Assembly (NCBI RefSeq): GCF_001436115.1
Contig: NZ_AYZQ01000001.1
Location: 620,001-684,000, forward strand
From: Lacticaseibacillus brantae DSM 23927
Lineage (GTDB): Bacteria; Bacillota; Bacilli; Lactobacillales; Lactobacillaceae
Direction of reading: 5' to 3'
Length of the DNA: 64,000 nucleotides
A program made the position numbers and the translations under genes. The notes under the pieces are model-generated. The model saw only the letters and a list, made by a program, of their open reading frames with translations, searched no databases and was not told the DNA's origin. Below are positions 9,554-17,769 of the stretch, one piece after another (position 1 is the first letter of the stretch; every line of letters begins with the position of its first letter).

Positions 9554-10441
9554 ATGATCTCTAAAGAATTGAAGGTTCGCCTTGATACTTTCGTCGACGC
9601 CATCCTCGCTATCATTATTACGATTATGGCGTTGGAGTTACCCGCCGCCAGTTGGGCGAATCACGGTAACATTCTCACCTTTCTTCTCGCGGTCGCCGTC
9701 TATGCGGTTAGTTTCTGTTTCGTTGCAAATATCTGGTACCAACAAGCCACACTCTTCAGCACAGTGAATGTGATTCCTCGAAGGGTCGTGCTGCTTGAAT
9801 TTCTACTGACCTTTCTACTCTCACTGGTACCACCACTCACCCGGCTCATGTCTGGTGATGTCGAGAACCTCAGTGTGATGTTGTACGGCGCATTGTATTT
9901 GCTGATTACATTGGTCTTTCGTTATATCGCCGAGACTGTCGTCCATCAACAAACTGACGACAAAGACCGCATGCATGAAATCTATACCAGTATTTACGGG
10001 CAGCATAATCTAGAAAATAGTATTCTACTAGCTGGCCTCATCGGCTTAGCGTTCTTTTGGCCCTGGGTCGCCTATATACTTTACTTGATTATTCCGATTC
10101 GATCTTTTTTAACGATTGATGACGACCAGCGCGAGTTAACAGCCATCACCGATATGGAACCTTCCGGGCAGAAATCCTATTTGGATATGACCCACACACA
10201 GCAAACCCAGTTTCGTCATCTAATCGGCCGCTATGTGCGCGATACTCGCCGAGCAAAAGATCAAACTTCTAGAGAGGCCGCATGGCGGACTTTCTCTGAT
10301 ACGGCTCAAAAGCAGTTTGACATCAGTGCGTCCCAACTCGCTCAGTGGTTTCGAGCAACTTCACAAGAGGCGATGCGCCCAGAAGGCAATCAAGCGGATA
10401 ATGGGCGCCGAACACGTACACGTCCCGCATCCAAATCTTAA
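9554..10441 (+). CDS. TMEM175-like (DUF1211) potassium channel family membrane protein
   Basis: The 295-aa product begins with the family hallmark RLDTFVDAILAIIITIMALEL, in which the usual FSD triad reads FVD (residues 13-15). About six hydrophobic helices follow up to residue ~195. Bacterial TMEM175 proteins are K+ channels of the inner membrane. After the last helix comes an uncommon hydrophilic tail of about 95 residues, rich in Gln, Arg and Ser and ending GRRTRTRPASKS. I chose ATG 9554, with GGAG nine bases upstream, rather than the TTG at 9539. It stands alone between two terminators. Confidence 0.78.
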   Translation: MISKELKVRLDTFVDAILAIIITIMALELPAASWANHGNILTFLLAVAVYAVSFCFVANIWYQQATLFSTVNVIPRRVVLLEFLLTFLLSLVPPLTRLMSGDVENLSVMLYGALYLLITLVFRYIAETVVHQQTDDKDRMHEIYTSIYGQHNLENSILLAGLIGLAFFWPWVAYILYLIIPIRSFLTIDDDQRELTAITDMEPSGQKSYLDMTHTQQTQFRHLIGRYVRDTRRAKDQTSREAAWRTFSDTAQKQFDISASQLAQWFRATSQEAMRPEGNQADNGRRTRTRPASKS

Positions 10442-10457
10442 CCGGACCGTCCATATA

Positions 10458-10498
10458 GCAAAAGCACCCTCACAAAATTTGTGGGGGTGCTTTTGCTA
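10458..10498 (+). terminator. Terminator of the TMEM175-like gene
   Basis: A long inverted repeat, AAAAGCACCC...GGGTGCTTTT with an inner CAC/GTG, ends in TTTTGCT. Its stem resembles the terminator of rpsD upstream. Confidence 0.88.
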
Positions 10499-10710
10499 TT
10501 TAAGGCTAGGAGAACTAAATTTTCACCAATGCGCTAACCAAAGACTAGGATATTTCACACACTTATACACTGAAATTCACTGACTTTAGGTTATTTATTT
10601 CGAATCTGGAATGAACAATCACTTTATGGATAATAACCCAATTAATGCTGAGGGCGAAAACAACTGTCAGCGTTAAAAAGAATCAGAAGATTTTGAGCCT
10701 TTACTGTCTT

Positions 10711-10854
10711 TTAACTGTTTAATTGGGCCGACACAACCGCCCTATCGGCGCAATCAGGCCTGTTTGGTTGGATAATATGCAGGACTTGTGCGGCCTTTGA
10801 AATTGTCCCCTCTTCTGCAATGGTCCAAAAATATCGTAGCGTGTGCAACTCCAT
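10711..10854 (-). pseudogene. Remnant of a LysR-type transcriptional regulator (N-terminal HTH only)
   Basis: A good ribosome binding site (AAGGGGG) and ATG 10854 start a frame that reads MELHTLRYFWTIAEEGTISK then AAQVLHI, the usual first part of a LysR helix-turn-helix. After that the expected TQPTLSRQ pattern breaks down (IQPNRPDCADR) and the frame stops after about 48 codons. No effector-binding domain follows. It is best read as a frameshifted, truncated gene. The adjoining 10500-10710 stretch has no convincing gene; it may be decayed sequence of the same locus. Confidence 0.7.
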
Positions 10855-10910
10855 TAACACGCCCCCTTTTGTCCATTTAAGCGTATTGTTTTTAACGGCC
10901 TCTGTCACAC

Positions 10911-10943
10911 AAAAAAAGTATCGCAACCCACGGGCTACGACAC
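10911..10943 (-). terminator. Terminator of the P-ATPase/HMA/Dps/FNR-like operon
   Basis: On the minus strand, directly after the FNR-like gene, AGTGTCGTAGCCC pairs with GGGTTGCGATACT (three G-T wobbles) and is followed by seven T residues. Confidence 0.85.
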
Positions 10944-10948
10944 TTCGA

Positions 10949-11608
10949 TTAGATTTCTTCTAAGGCATCAGCATCCAGAATTGTGACGCTTTGGCGCTCG
11001 CGCCGAATCAGGCCGCTAATCTGAAATTGTTTGAGCTTTCGGGATAACGTTTCAGGCGTCGTCCCCAGATGGGTAGCTAATTCTCGCATTTTCATCGGGA
11101 TGACCACGTTGTCGGCGTTACTGGCTTTGCGTAAATCCAACAAGTAACTTGCCAGCCGCTCTTCCACCCGTGCCATGGAAAGAAATTGAGCCTGTTGTTC
11201 AACGCCCAACATTTTATTGGCATTGATCGCCAACAACTTCAAACTGATTTCCGGATATTGACGTAATAGCTGTTGAAAATCAGCTTGTCTAAGCACACAA
11301 ATTTCTGTGGGCTGCAGGGCCTCGCTAAACAAGCTGTCATTACTGGCGCCAAACAAGACGTTTTCGCCTTCATAACCACCAGGCTCGACAACTCGCAGCA
11401 ATTGTTCGTGACCGGAGGCTGACAACTGATAAACTTTCATACTCCCCCGGGCCACAATGACTAAACGCGGATCAGTGTCGGGCGCGAGAATCTGACTGCC
11501 TTGTTGCACCTGTTGATGAGAGACCAGCTGATTAACCTTGTCTTGGTCAGCTTCCGGTAAATGGTTGAATAGTGGCACCAAAGTCACACAGTGATGTTGT
11601 TCGGTCAT
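10949..11608 (-). CDS. Crp/Fnr family regulator, FNR-like protein (FLP type)
   Basis: The 219-aa protein has an N-terminal cyclic-nucleotide-like beta-barrel (about 10-115), a dimerisation helix, and a C-terminal winged helix-turn-helix with recognition helix TTPETLSRKLKQF near 183-195. The E-x-x-S-R pattern is that of FNR, which reads TTGAT half-sites. There is no four-cysteine Fe-S cluster; only Cys7 and Cys104 are present, the arrangement of Lactobacillus FLP, which uses a reversible disulfide. It is the last gene of a metal-ATPase, HMA and Dps operon, and an FNR-type box lies ahead of that operon, so autoregulation is likely. Redox control is inferred from the family, not shown here. Confidence 0.88.
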   Translation of the reverse strand: MTEQHHCVTLVPLFNHLPEADQDKVNQLVSHQQVQQGSQILAPDTDPRLVIVARGSMKVYQLSASGHEQLLRVVEPGGYEGENVLFGASNDSLFSEALQPTEICVLRQADFQQLLRQYPEISLKLLAINANKMLGVEQQAQFLSMARVEERLASYLLDLRKASNADNVVIPMKMRELATHLGTTPETLSRKLKQFQISGLIRRERQSVTILDADALEEI

Positions 11609-11623
11609 TAGTCTCTCTCCTAA

Positions 11624-12166
11624 TCAGTCGTCTTCATCTTCATCATCCAGGCCTTCGCGGACGTCGTGGCCCAGAAACAATTGGATTTGTTGCCGCTGAT
11701 GTTTCAACCAGCCCTCCAGTTGGCGCAAAAAGACCGCAAGCGCAAACTTGTTCTCCTTATCGGCCAACGCAATGCCGCGCGTGACGAACATCAGCTGATC
11801 ATCGATAGCCTTGGCGAGGTCAAATAAGACTGTCTCAGCGTCTGCATACTTCAAAGCACCATCTTCATGGAGAAAAGTATAGGCTAAGAATTCGGTCGTT
11901 GTCGTCGGAATGGCTTCACCTTCATCTAACATCAATTGATTCAGTTCGTCAAATTGGTCTTGGGTCTCGTGATACATCGAGCTCAAAGCCTGATTAGCGA
12001 AGAGTTGCGCGTTGCCACTGAGTGTCAGCCGGGCCTGATTAAGTTTCAATTGTTGCAGCAATAAGTTACTCAGAATATGGCCAATCATTGCCCCAGCGGT
12101 TGGGGTATGGTGGTCGACTTCGACTTGGGCTTGTTCAATGGCATAAAGTTCATCTGCAGTCCTCAT
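11624..12166 (-). CDS. Dps-like ferritin-family protein
   Basis: The 180-aa product is helical and shows the ferritin-like pattern HHTPTAGAMIGHILSNLLL, YHETQDQFDELNQLMLDEGE and a long third and fourth helix, ending in an acidic tail GLDDEDEDD. Dps proteins store iron and protect DNA from peroxide. The match is moderate and I see the family shape rather than every ferroxidase ligand. I used ATG 12166, since TAGGAGG is six bases upstream. It lies between an HMA chaperone and an FNR-like regulator, 15 bases before the latter, so metal and oxidative stress are the shared theme. Confidence 0.75.
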   Translation of the reverse strand: MRTADELYAIEQAQVEVDHHTPTAGAMIGHILSNLLLQQLKLNQARLTLSGNAQLFANQALSSMYHETQDQFDELNQLMLDEGEAIPTTTTEFLAYTFLHEDGALKYADAETVLFDLAKAIDDQLMFVTRGIALADKENKFALAVFLRQLEGWLKHQRQQIQLFLGHDVREGLDDEDEDD

Positions 12167-12176
12167 GATTTTCCTC

Positions 12177-12404
12177 CTAGATGGCTTTGACTTTAACATT
12201 TTGGACGTCGTACCCTAGTTGCTCGATGGCCGTTTTTAGCGTGTCTGCCGAGGTCAACTGATCGTCGTACTCTGTTTTGACTTTACTAGCATTGAATAAG
12301 ACTTTGACAGAATTGACACCGGCCTGATTCGCCACAGCGTGCTCGATTTTTTGCATGCAGCTGGGGCATGTCAAGGCACCTAACTGTAAAATTGCTTTTT
12401 CCAT
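12177..12404 (-). CDS. Heavy-metal-associated (HMA) domain chaperone
   Basis: This 75-aa ferredoxin-like protein carries the metal-binding motif LTCPSCMQKIE with Cys13 and Cys16, a CPSC form of the usual CxxC. Such proteins hand Cu(I) or another soft metal to a P1B ATPase. It sits 26 bases after the ATPase stop codon and just before the Dps-like gene. The start at 12404 is preceded by AGCAGG; an upstream in-frame ATG at 12422 has a weaker site. The ATPase itself has no HMA domain, so this small protein probably replaces it. Confidence 0.88.
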   Translation of the reverse strand: MEKAILQLGALTCPSCMQKIEHAVANQAGVNSVKVLFNASKVKTEYDDQLTSADTLKTAIEQLGYDVQNVKVKAI

Positions 12405-12430
12405 AGGATAACCTGCTTTCATTTTTTTCT

Positions 12431-14320
12431 TTAGTCTAACTGGCGATCGGCAACCTGTAATTGACGGTCGTCAAGTTTTTGTTTTGGGGCTAATAATCTC
12501 AGCGCGTTGACTGTAACCAGCAAAATCGAGACTTCATGAACAAACATGCCGCTTCCCATATTGACTTGTCCTAAAACCAAGCCGACAAATAAAAGCGCCA
12601 CGGTGGCTAGGGCCAAGCCAATATTTTCCTGCATATTAGCCACGGTTTTCTTGGTCAGGCCAAAGGCGACCACTAGTTGACGGAAGTTTGATTGAATGAG
12701 GACAACATCGGAAGTTTCCACTGCCACATCGGTCCCGCTGCCCATGGCAATACCAATATCAGCCCGGGCAATTGACGGACTATCATTAATCCCATCGCCC
12801 ACAAACGCGACCACGTGCCCCTGGGCTTGCAACTGGCGCACATAGTCCGCTTTAGCCTCAGGCAATAAATCACCTTGGACCGTGTCTAAACCAGCCGCAA
12901 GTCCAATCTGATCAGCAGTCACTTGATTGTCTCCCGTGAGCATAATCAGTTGTTGGGCTCCCATTTGACGCAATTGCCGCAAACTCTCAGGGACTTCCGG
13001 GCGCAATTGATCTTTGATGCCAATTATCAACTGTAATTGCGCGCCGGTTGCAACGAGGACAACTGAATGACCCGTGTCTTGTAAGGCCTTTAAATCATAT
13101 TGTTGACTTTGATTCAAAGCTACACCAAATTGCCTCATCAAAGCTGAATTGCCGACCAAATATGGCACAGCGTCAACGTTTGCGACGACCCCTTTCCCCT
13201 GGATCACCTGGGTATCGGTCACGGTTTGTTTCACAGCTGGTGCGTAAGCAATAATGGCCTGGCCTAGCGGATGATCACTTTCACGTTCAATATTCGCCAC
13301 GGCCGCCAGCATTGTAGCTTCATCTTGACCGTACGTCTTAACGCTGGCGACTTTGGGCCGGCCATAGGTCAACGTCCCTGTTTTATCGAAGACAAACGTA
13401 TCAACGTGTTTAAACGTCGCCATTACCTCACCGCCTTTAAGCAAGATTCCTTGCTTGGCGCCCTGACCAACCCCAGCCACATTAGCAACCGGCACACCAA
13501 TAACCAGTGCCCCTGGGCAACCCAACACTAAGATTGTGATTGCCAGCCGGACATCACGACTCATGAGTCCCACAATCAAGGCAATCACCAACACAATTGG
13601 CGTATAGTAAGTCGCAAACTTGTCAATGAGGCGTTCGACACTGGATTTGGCATCCTGGGCTTCTTCAACCAGTTCAATAATTTTACCAAAAGTGGTATCC
13701 TCACCGACTTTTTCTGCGGCGACTTCAAGTGTCCCATTATCTAGGATTGCGCCAGCAAAAACCTGCTCACCAACACCCTTGTGCATCGGTTTGGCCTCAC
13801 CGGTAATACTGGCCTCGTTTACATAGCCACTTCCTTTGACAATGTGACCATCGACTGGGACCTGCCCCCCTGTCTTCACAAGCATCACGTCGCCAGGATC
13901 AACATCGTCAATATCGATTGTTTGATGTCCTGATTCGGTGATTAAAATGGCTTGTGCGGGTGCCATTTGCGTCAAAGTGCCAATCGCCGACCGCGTTTTT
14001 TCCATGGTTTTTTGTTCTAAAAACGCCCCGAGCAAGAATAAAAACGTGACGATGGCCGACTCATTGTTTTCACCAATCATCACAGCGCCAATCACAGCGA
14101 CGCTAACCAGTAAATCGATACTAATCACCTTGACTCGCAGTGCCGACCACGCTTGTAACCCAATCGGTAAAAAGCCAATGAGTGACGCAACTAACATTAA
14201 GATTTGATACCCGGCTTGCCACCGCAAACCATACTGACCGATTGTTGCTAGTACAATCAAGCTACCCACCACGACAATCAGTGTTTGTCGATGCTTTTGT
14301 AACTGGGGTAATAATTTCAT
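12431..14320 (-). CDS. Heavy metal translocating P1B-type ATPase (CPG motif)
   Basis: The 629-aa pump has about eight membrane helices, an actuator TGEA at 173-176, the phosphorylation site DKTGTLT at 312-318, the SDHPLG motif (HP dipeptide) and the hinge GDGINDSP. The membrane metal motif reads C268-P269-G270 (VLGCPGALVIGVPVAN), where CPC or SPC is usual; this CPG form occurs in lactobacilli. There is no N-terminal metal-binding domain. Metal specificity (Cu, Zn, Co or Fe) cannot be decided from sequence. It is the first gene of an operon with HMA, Dps-like and FNR-like genes. AGGAGGTCGGGCAG precedes ATG 14320. Confidence 0.9.
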   Translation of the reverse strand: MKLLPQLQKHRQTLIVVVGSLIVLATIGQYGLRWQAGYQILMLVASLIGFLPIGLQAWSALRVKVISIDLLVSVAVIGAVMIGENNESAIVTFLFLLGAFLEQKTMEKTRSAIGTLTQMAPAQAILITESGHQTIDIDDVDPGDVMLVKTGGQVPVDGHIVKGSGYVNEASITGEAKPMHKGVGEQVFAGAILDNGTLEVAAEKVGEDTTFGKIIELVEEAQDAKSSVERLIDKFATYYTPIVLVIALIVGLMSRDVRLAITILVLGCPGALVIGVPVANVAGVGQGAKQGILLKGGEVMATFKHVDTFVFDKTGTLTYGRPKVASVKTYGQDEATMLAAVANIERESDHPLGQAIIAYAPAVKQTVTDTQVIQGKGVVANVDAVPYLVGNSALMRQFGVALNQSQQYDLKALQDTGHSVVLVATGAQLQLIIGIKDQLRPEVPESLRQLRQMGAQQLIMLTGDNQVTADQIGLAAGLDTVQGDLLPEAKADYVRQLQAQGHVVAFVGDGINDSPSIARADIGIAMGSGTDVAVETSDVVLIQSNFRQLVVAFGLTKKTVANMQENIGLALATVALLFVGLVLGQVNMGSGMFVHEVSILLVTVNALRLLAPKQKLDDRQLQVADRQLD

Positions 14321-14338
14321 CTGCCCGACCTCCTGTAT

Positions 14339-14351
14339 AAACCCTACATTA
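14339..14351 (-). promoter_or_regulatory. Probable promoter -10 region of the P1B ATPase operon
   Basis: TAATGT at 14346-14351 on the minus strand is a fair -10 element, giving a start near 14339. There is no good -35; the FNR-type box takes that place, centred about 41.5 bp before the inferred start. Confidence 0.55.
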
Positions 14352-14373
14352 ATCGAGAACAGCCCGAATGAAA

Positions 14374-14387
14374 TTGACGCGGATCAA
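14374..14387 (-). promoter_or_regulatory. FNR-type operator upstream of the P1B ATPase operon
   Basis: The minus strand reads TTGATCCGCGTCAA, one mismatch from the FNR consensus TTGAT-N4-ATCAA. Its centre is at position -41.5 relative to the start predicted from the TAATGT -10 element, the class II activator position. The FNR-like regulator encoded at the end of the operon has the matching E-x-x-S-R recognition helix. Confidence 0.65.
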
Positions 14388-14393
14388 GACCAC

Positions 14394-14424
14394 AAAAAAA
14401 GAACGTCCTGAGGCGTTCTTTTTG
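14394..14424 (-). terminator. Terminator of tex
   Basis: AAAAAGAACG pairs with CGTTCTTTTT around a short loop immediately after the tex stop codon. Confidence 0.88.
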
Positions 14425-14428
14425 GAGG

Positions 14429-16603
14429 TTAAGCGGTGGGATCAATCATCGTTAATTGAATCCGTTCGCGGTTGAGGTCGACTGAATCAATCCAGACATC
14501 CACAATGTCGCCAACGGCAACGACTGTTTTGGGATCACGAATAAAACGATTGGTCATCTTGGACACGTGGACCAACCCGTCATGTTTCACACCAATATCG
14601 ACAAAAGCACCAAAGTCGACCACATTACGCACGGTCCCTTCAAGCTTCATACCAGGTTTCAAGTCTTCCATGGTTAAGACGTCCTTACGTAACAGCGGGC
14701 GGGCTAAACTGTCTCGCAAATCGCGACCGGGCGTTTGTAAGCTGGTCATAATATCATTGACAGTTTCACGTCCAACCCCCGATTCAAGGATTGGCGTTAA
14801 ATCGACGGTCTTCAATTCAGCAACCGCCTTCGCATCCCCTAAATCACTTGGCTTGACGCCAGCGGCAGCCAAGACCTGCTTAGCCACGGGATAACTTTCC
14901 GGATGAATATCGGTATTGTCCAACGGATTCTTACCGCCAATGATTCGCAAGAACCCAACTGATTGTTCGAACGCTTTAGGTCCCAAACGGGGCACCTTCT
15001 TAAGTTCACTGCGACTATTATAACGACCATTCTCATCACGATAATGGACAATGTTTGCAGCAATGGTCTTAGACAACCCCGAAATCCGGGCAAGCAATTG
15101 ATAGCTAGCCGTATTCAGATTAACGCCGACGCGATTAACGGCCCGTTCAACAACGACATCAACCTCACCTGACAAGTCTTTTTTGGGCAGATCATGCTGA
15201 TACTGGCCGACGCCAACTGACTCTGGATCGATTTTAACGAGTTCAGCCAGCGGATCTTGCAATCGGCGGGCAATACTAATCGCGCTGCGCTGCTCGACTT
15301 GCAAATCTGGAAATTCATCCCGAGCTTCTTGACTGGCTGAGTACACAGAAGCGCCAGCCTCATTAACAATCACAAAGTAAACTTCACGCTTAACCTGCTT
15401 CAGGGTTTCGGCAACAAATTCTTCAGACTCCCGGCTAGCTGTCCCATTACCGATGGCAATCATGGTGACGTGGTATTGCTCCAGCAGCTTAATCAACTCA
15501 CCAGCAGCTGCTTTGCGTTTGCCTTCAGGAGCAGGCTTATGTGGATAAATCACTGCCTTAGTCAAAAACTTACCATTTTCATCGACGACGGCCAATTTAC
15601 AGCCGGTCCGATACGCCGGATCAAAACCTAAGACCACCTGGCCTTTCATGGGGGCCTGCATCAAAAGATTATACAAATTTTGACCAAACACCTTGATGGA
15701 CTGGGTTTCAGCCTGGCTAGTCAGAGTATTGCGCACTTCCCGCTCAATCGCAGGCCCGATGAAACGTTTATACGCATCTTCATAGGCGGATTGAATAAAA
15801 GCCGTCGCCGCTGAATCAGGATGTTGGCCAATGAGGCGGAAATGCAGATAATTCATGATGGGATCAAGGTCAACCGCGACCTTCACTGACAAGATTTTGT
15901 CCTTTTCGCCCCGATTAATCGCCAATGTGCGGGTAGCTGACATTTTCTCAACGGTTTCTTCAAAATCATAGAACTGTTGGTACACACCCTTTTCATCCAG
16001 GGGTTTACCCTTTGGTTTCACAGTGGTCACAATCTTGCCTGTGCGTAGTGTAGTATTTCGCACCCAATTGCGAATAGTGGCAACTTCACTGAAGGTTTCG
16101 GCCAGAATTTCATGCGTGCCCGACACAACGGCTTCCACATCTGGCAATTCTTGATTTGGATTGATAAACGTCTGCGCTTTATCCGTCAGGTTACCGGCTG
16201 GAAAAGTCAAAATCCATTGGGCAAACGGCTCCAGACCGCGAGCTTTAGCAATCATCGCTTTGGTTTGGCGTTTTTGCTTATATGGCAGATAAATATCTTC
16301 AACATCCTGTAGCGTGGTACTAGCCTTAATCTGAGCTTCTAATTTAGGCGTCAACTCGCCTTGGTCAGTGATACTTTTAATGACTGCGGCTTGCCGTTCT
16401 TGCAAGGCGGTCGCTTGTTTAAAGGCGACTTCAATTGCTTGAATCTGAACTTCATCCAGACTACCGGTCATTTCTTTCCGGTACCGCGCGATAAACGGCA
16501 CGGTGTTACCGTCTTGCATCAAATCCAGGACGGCCTTAATTTGTTTGGGGGCAATATCAGCCACCCGATCATGGACTAAATTTAGCGTTTTTTGTTCAAC
16601 CAC
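14429..16603 (-). CDS. tex: RNA-binding transcriptional accessory protein Tex
   Basis: Tex (724 aa) is a conserved nucleic-acid-binding protein with an N-terminal helical region, a YqgF/RNase H-like domain (GFDPAYRTGCKLAVVDENG near residue 328), helix-hairpin-helix repeats (about 500-560) and a C-terminal S1 domain (RNVVDFGAFVDIGVKHDGLV). It influences transcription and stress tolerance in several bacteria. The start codon is GTG 16603, supported by GTGAGGG upstream. Length is typical. It is followed by its own terminator, and DUF1054 lies upstream on the same strand. Confidence 0.95.
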   Translation of the reverse strand: MVEQKTLNLVHDRVADIAPKQIKAVLDLMQDGNTVPFIARYRKEMTGSLDEVQIQAIEVAFKQATALQERQAAVIKSITDQGELTPKLEAQIKASTTLQDVEDIYLPYKQKRQTKAMIAKARGLEPFAQWILTFPAGNLTDKAQTFINPNQELPDVEAVVSGTHEILAETFSEVATIRNWVRNTTLRTGKIVTTVKPKGKPLDEKGVYQQFYDFEETVEKMSATRTLAINRGEKDKILSVKVAVDLDPIMNYLHFRLIGQHPDSAATAFIQSAYEDAYKRFIGPAIEREVRNTLTSQAETQSIKVFGQNLYNLLMQAPMKGQVVLGFDPAYRTGCKLAVVDENGKFLTKAVIYPHKPAPEGKRKAAAGELIKLLEQYHVTMIAIGNGTASRESEEFVAETLKQVKREVYFVIVNEAGASVYSASQEARDEFPDLQVEQRSAISIARRLQDPLAELVKIDPESVGVGQYQHDLPKKDLSGEVDVVVERAVNRVGVNLNTASYQLLARISGLSKTIAANIVHYRDENGRYNSRSELKKVPRLGPKAFEQSVGFLRIIGGKNPLDNTDIHPESYPVAKQVLAAAGVKPSDLGDAKAVAELKTVDLTPILESGVGRETVNDIMTSLQTPGRDLRDSLARPLLRKDVLTMEDLKPGMKLEGTVRNVVDFGAFVDIGVKHDGLVHVSKMTNRFIRDPKTVVAVGDIVDVWIDSVDLNRERIQLTMIDPTA

Positions 16604-16631
16604 ACATTTTCCCTCACAATATTCTTTATCG

Positions 16632-17231
16632 TTAAACTTGCATTGCCGCGTATAGCGGTGCTATGGCCGCAACGCGATTTTGAATCTCAGTCCACAGCAC
16701 TGCTGGCGTTTCAAACAGGGCATCAGACTTCAAGTAGGTCTGACCAATTAGCCATTCACCGCTGTTAGTGGTTTGATAATGCTGGCTGATAGACTGATAA
16801 CTAGCCTCAGTCAATGGCTCAGCAGCCTTCTTCATATGATTACCTGAAACCTGCCAATCCGGACCCAACGCTTGAACAAGTGGCCACCACGCATCAAATT
16901 GTGGGTGATACTGAGGTTTGGTCTCAACTAGTAGAGCCGCCCAGATGAACAGACGGTCATCCCAGAAACCCACCTCGATATGCGGACCCATTTTGTAGCC
17001 ACGTCGATTCGCTGAAATGGCTAGCCATGTGTCCGTTGGTGGATTCTTGTGGCGGCGCAGGTGCTTGGCCATGTGAAAATACTGCTCTGGCATGGTGTTC
17101 TCGGCGGTTAATCGCGGTATCAACAGGGCGCCAAGTGTCTCGAACTTTGGATCCAGTATCGTTTGGATTTTACCCAGGCGACCGGCGAGTGTTTGGTCGT
17201 TAAAAATATCGAAATCTGTTACACTGAACAC
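16632..17231 (-). CDS. DUF1054 family protein (YktB-like, UPF0637)
   Basis: The 199-aa protein has the family N-terminus FSVTDFDIFNDQTLAGRLGK and the segments RRGYKMGPHIEVGFWDD and WLIGQTYLKSDAL. The family is conserved in Bacilli but its biochemical role is unknown. The start is GTG 17231 with AAAGGA nine bases upstream. It ends 28 bases before tex on the same strand and is divergent from the DUF1694 gene. Confidence 0.88.
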   Translation of the reverse strand: MFSVTDFDIFNDQTLAGRLGKIQTILDPKFETLGALLIPRLTAENTMPEQYFHMAKHLRRHKNPPTDTWLAISANRRGYKMGPHIEVGFWDDRLFIWAALLVETKPQYHPQFDAWWPLVQALGPDWQVSGNHMKKAAEPLTEASYQSISQHYQTTNSGEWLIGQTYLKSDALFETPAVLWTEIQNRVAAIAPLYAAMQV

Positions 17232-17274
17232 GAGAGCTCATCCTTTCTCAAATACTGTCCTGGAGGGATTTTTT

Positions 17275-17730
17275 ATGGCTGATGATGATTTACAAGCACA
17301 TTTAAATAAAAGTATTTATGGGACTCCCCAAACGAACCCCGATGAACGCCGGCGTTATCTGGGCTCACTGCGAGAACGCGTTGTGTTGGAAATTTCGAAC
17401 ACGGATATTGTTAAACCTGACGTCCTAACCGCTTTTCAAACGGCGCTACCGCAATATGTTCAACCTACTTACCAAGCATTAATCAATGGTAAGCAGGGAC
17501 CAGATGTGACCGCACCTTTCATCAAGGCCGTTAATGATGCCGGTCTCAAGTTCACCCTCGTCAATGACGACACCGCCAGTCTTGACCCCTCTTATCCAGG
17601 ACTGCTAATTGTGGCACCAGATGCCATCAATCATGATGACATCAGCTTGCCAGCCACTGACACACCGAGTGAGTCCACGGCCAAAGATAGTCATCCTCTT
17701 GATATTTTCCACCTTTTTGATAAGAAATAA
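17275..17730 (+). CDS. DUF1694 family protein (YueI-like), copy 1
   Basis: This 151-aa cytosolic protein has the family pattern HLNKSIYGTPQTNPDERRRY then LGSLRERVVLEIS and a C-terminal LLIVAPDAINHDD segment. The function is unknown; in structure the family resembles ribosomal L7Ae-like folds. GGAGGG precedes ATG 17275. The first part of a longer in-frame extension to 17092 overlaps the divergent DUF1054 gene and is not coding. A second family member is at 25.9-26.3 kb. A terminator follows. Confidence 0.88.
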   Translation: MADDDLQAHLNKSIYGTPQTNPDERRRYLGSLRERVVLEISNTDIVKPDVLTAFQTALPQYVQPTYQALINGKQGPDVTAPFIKAVNDAGLKFTLVNDDTASLDPSYPGLLIVAPDAINHDDISLPATDTPSESTAKDSHPLDIFHLFDKK

Positions 17731-17735
17731 CAGAC

Positions 17736-17769
17736 AAAATCCCAACTCAGTATTCTGAGTTGGGATTTT
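17736..17769. terminator. Terminator between DUF1694 copy 1 and the 118-aa gene
   Basis: A near-perfect inverted repeat AAAATCCCAACTCA / TGAGTTGGGATTTT with a 6-base loop can serve both convergent genes. Confidence 0.93.

Noticed and set aside
10233-10583. 116-aa plus-strand ORF beyond the TMEM175-like gene
   Set aside because: It overlaps the end of that gene in another frame and runs through its terminator.
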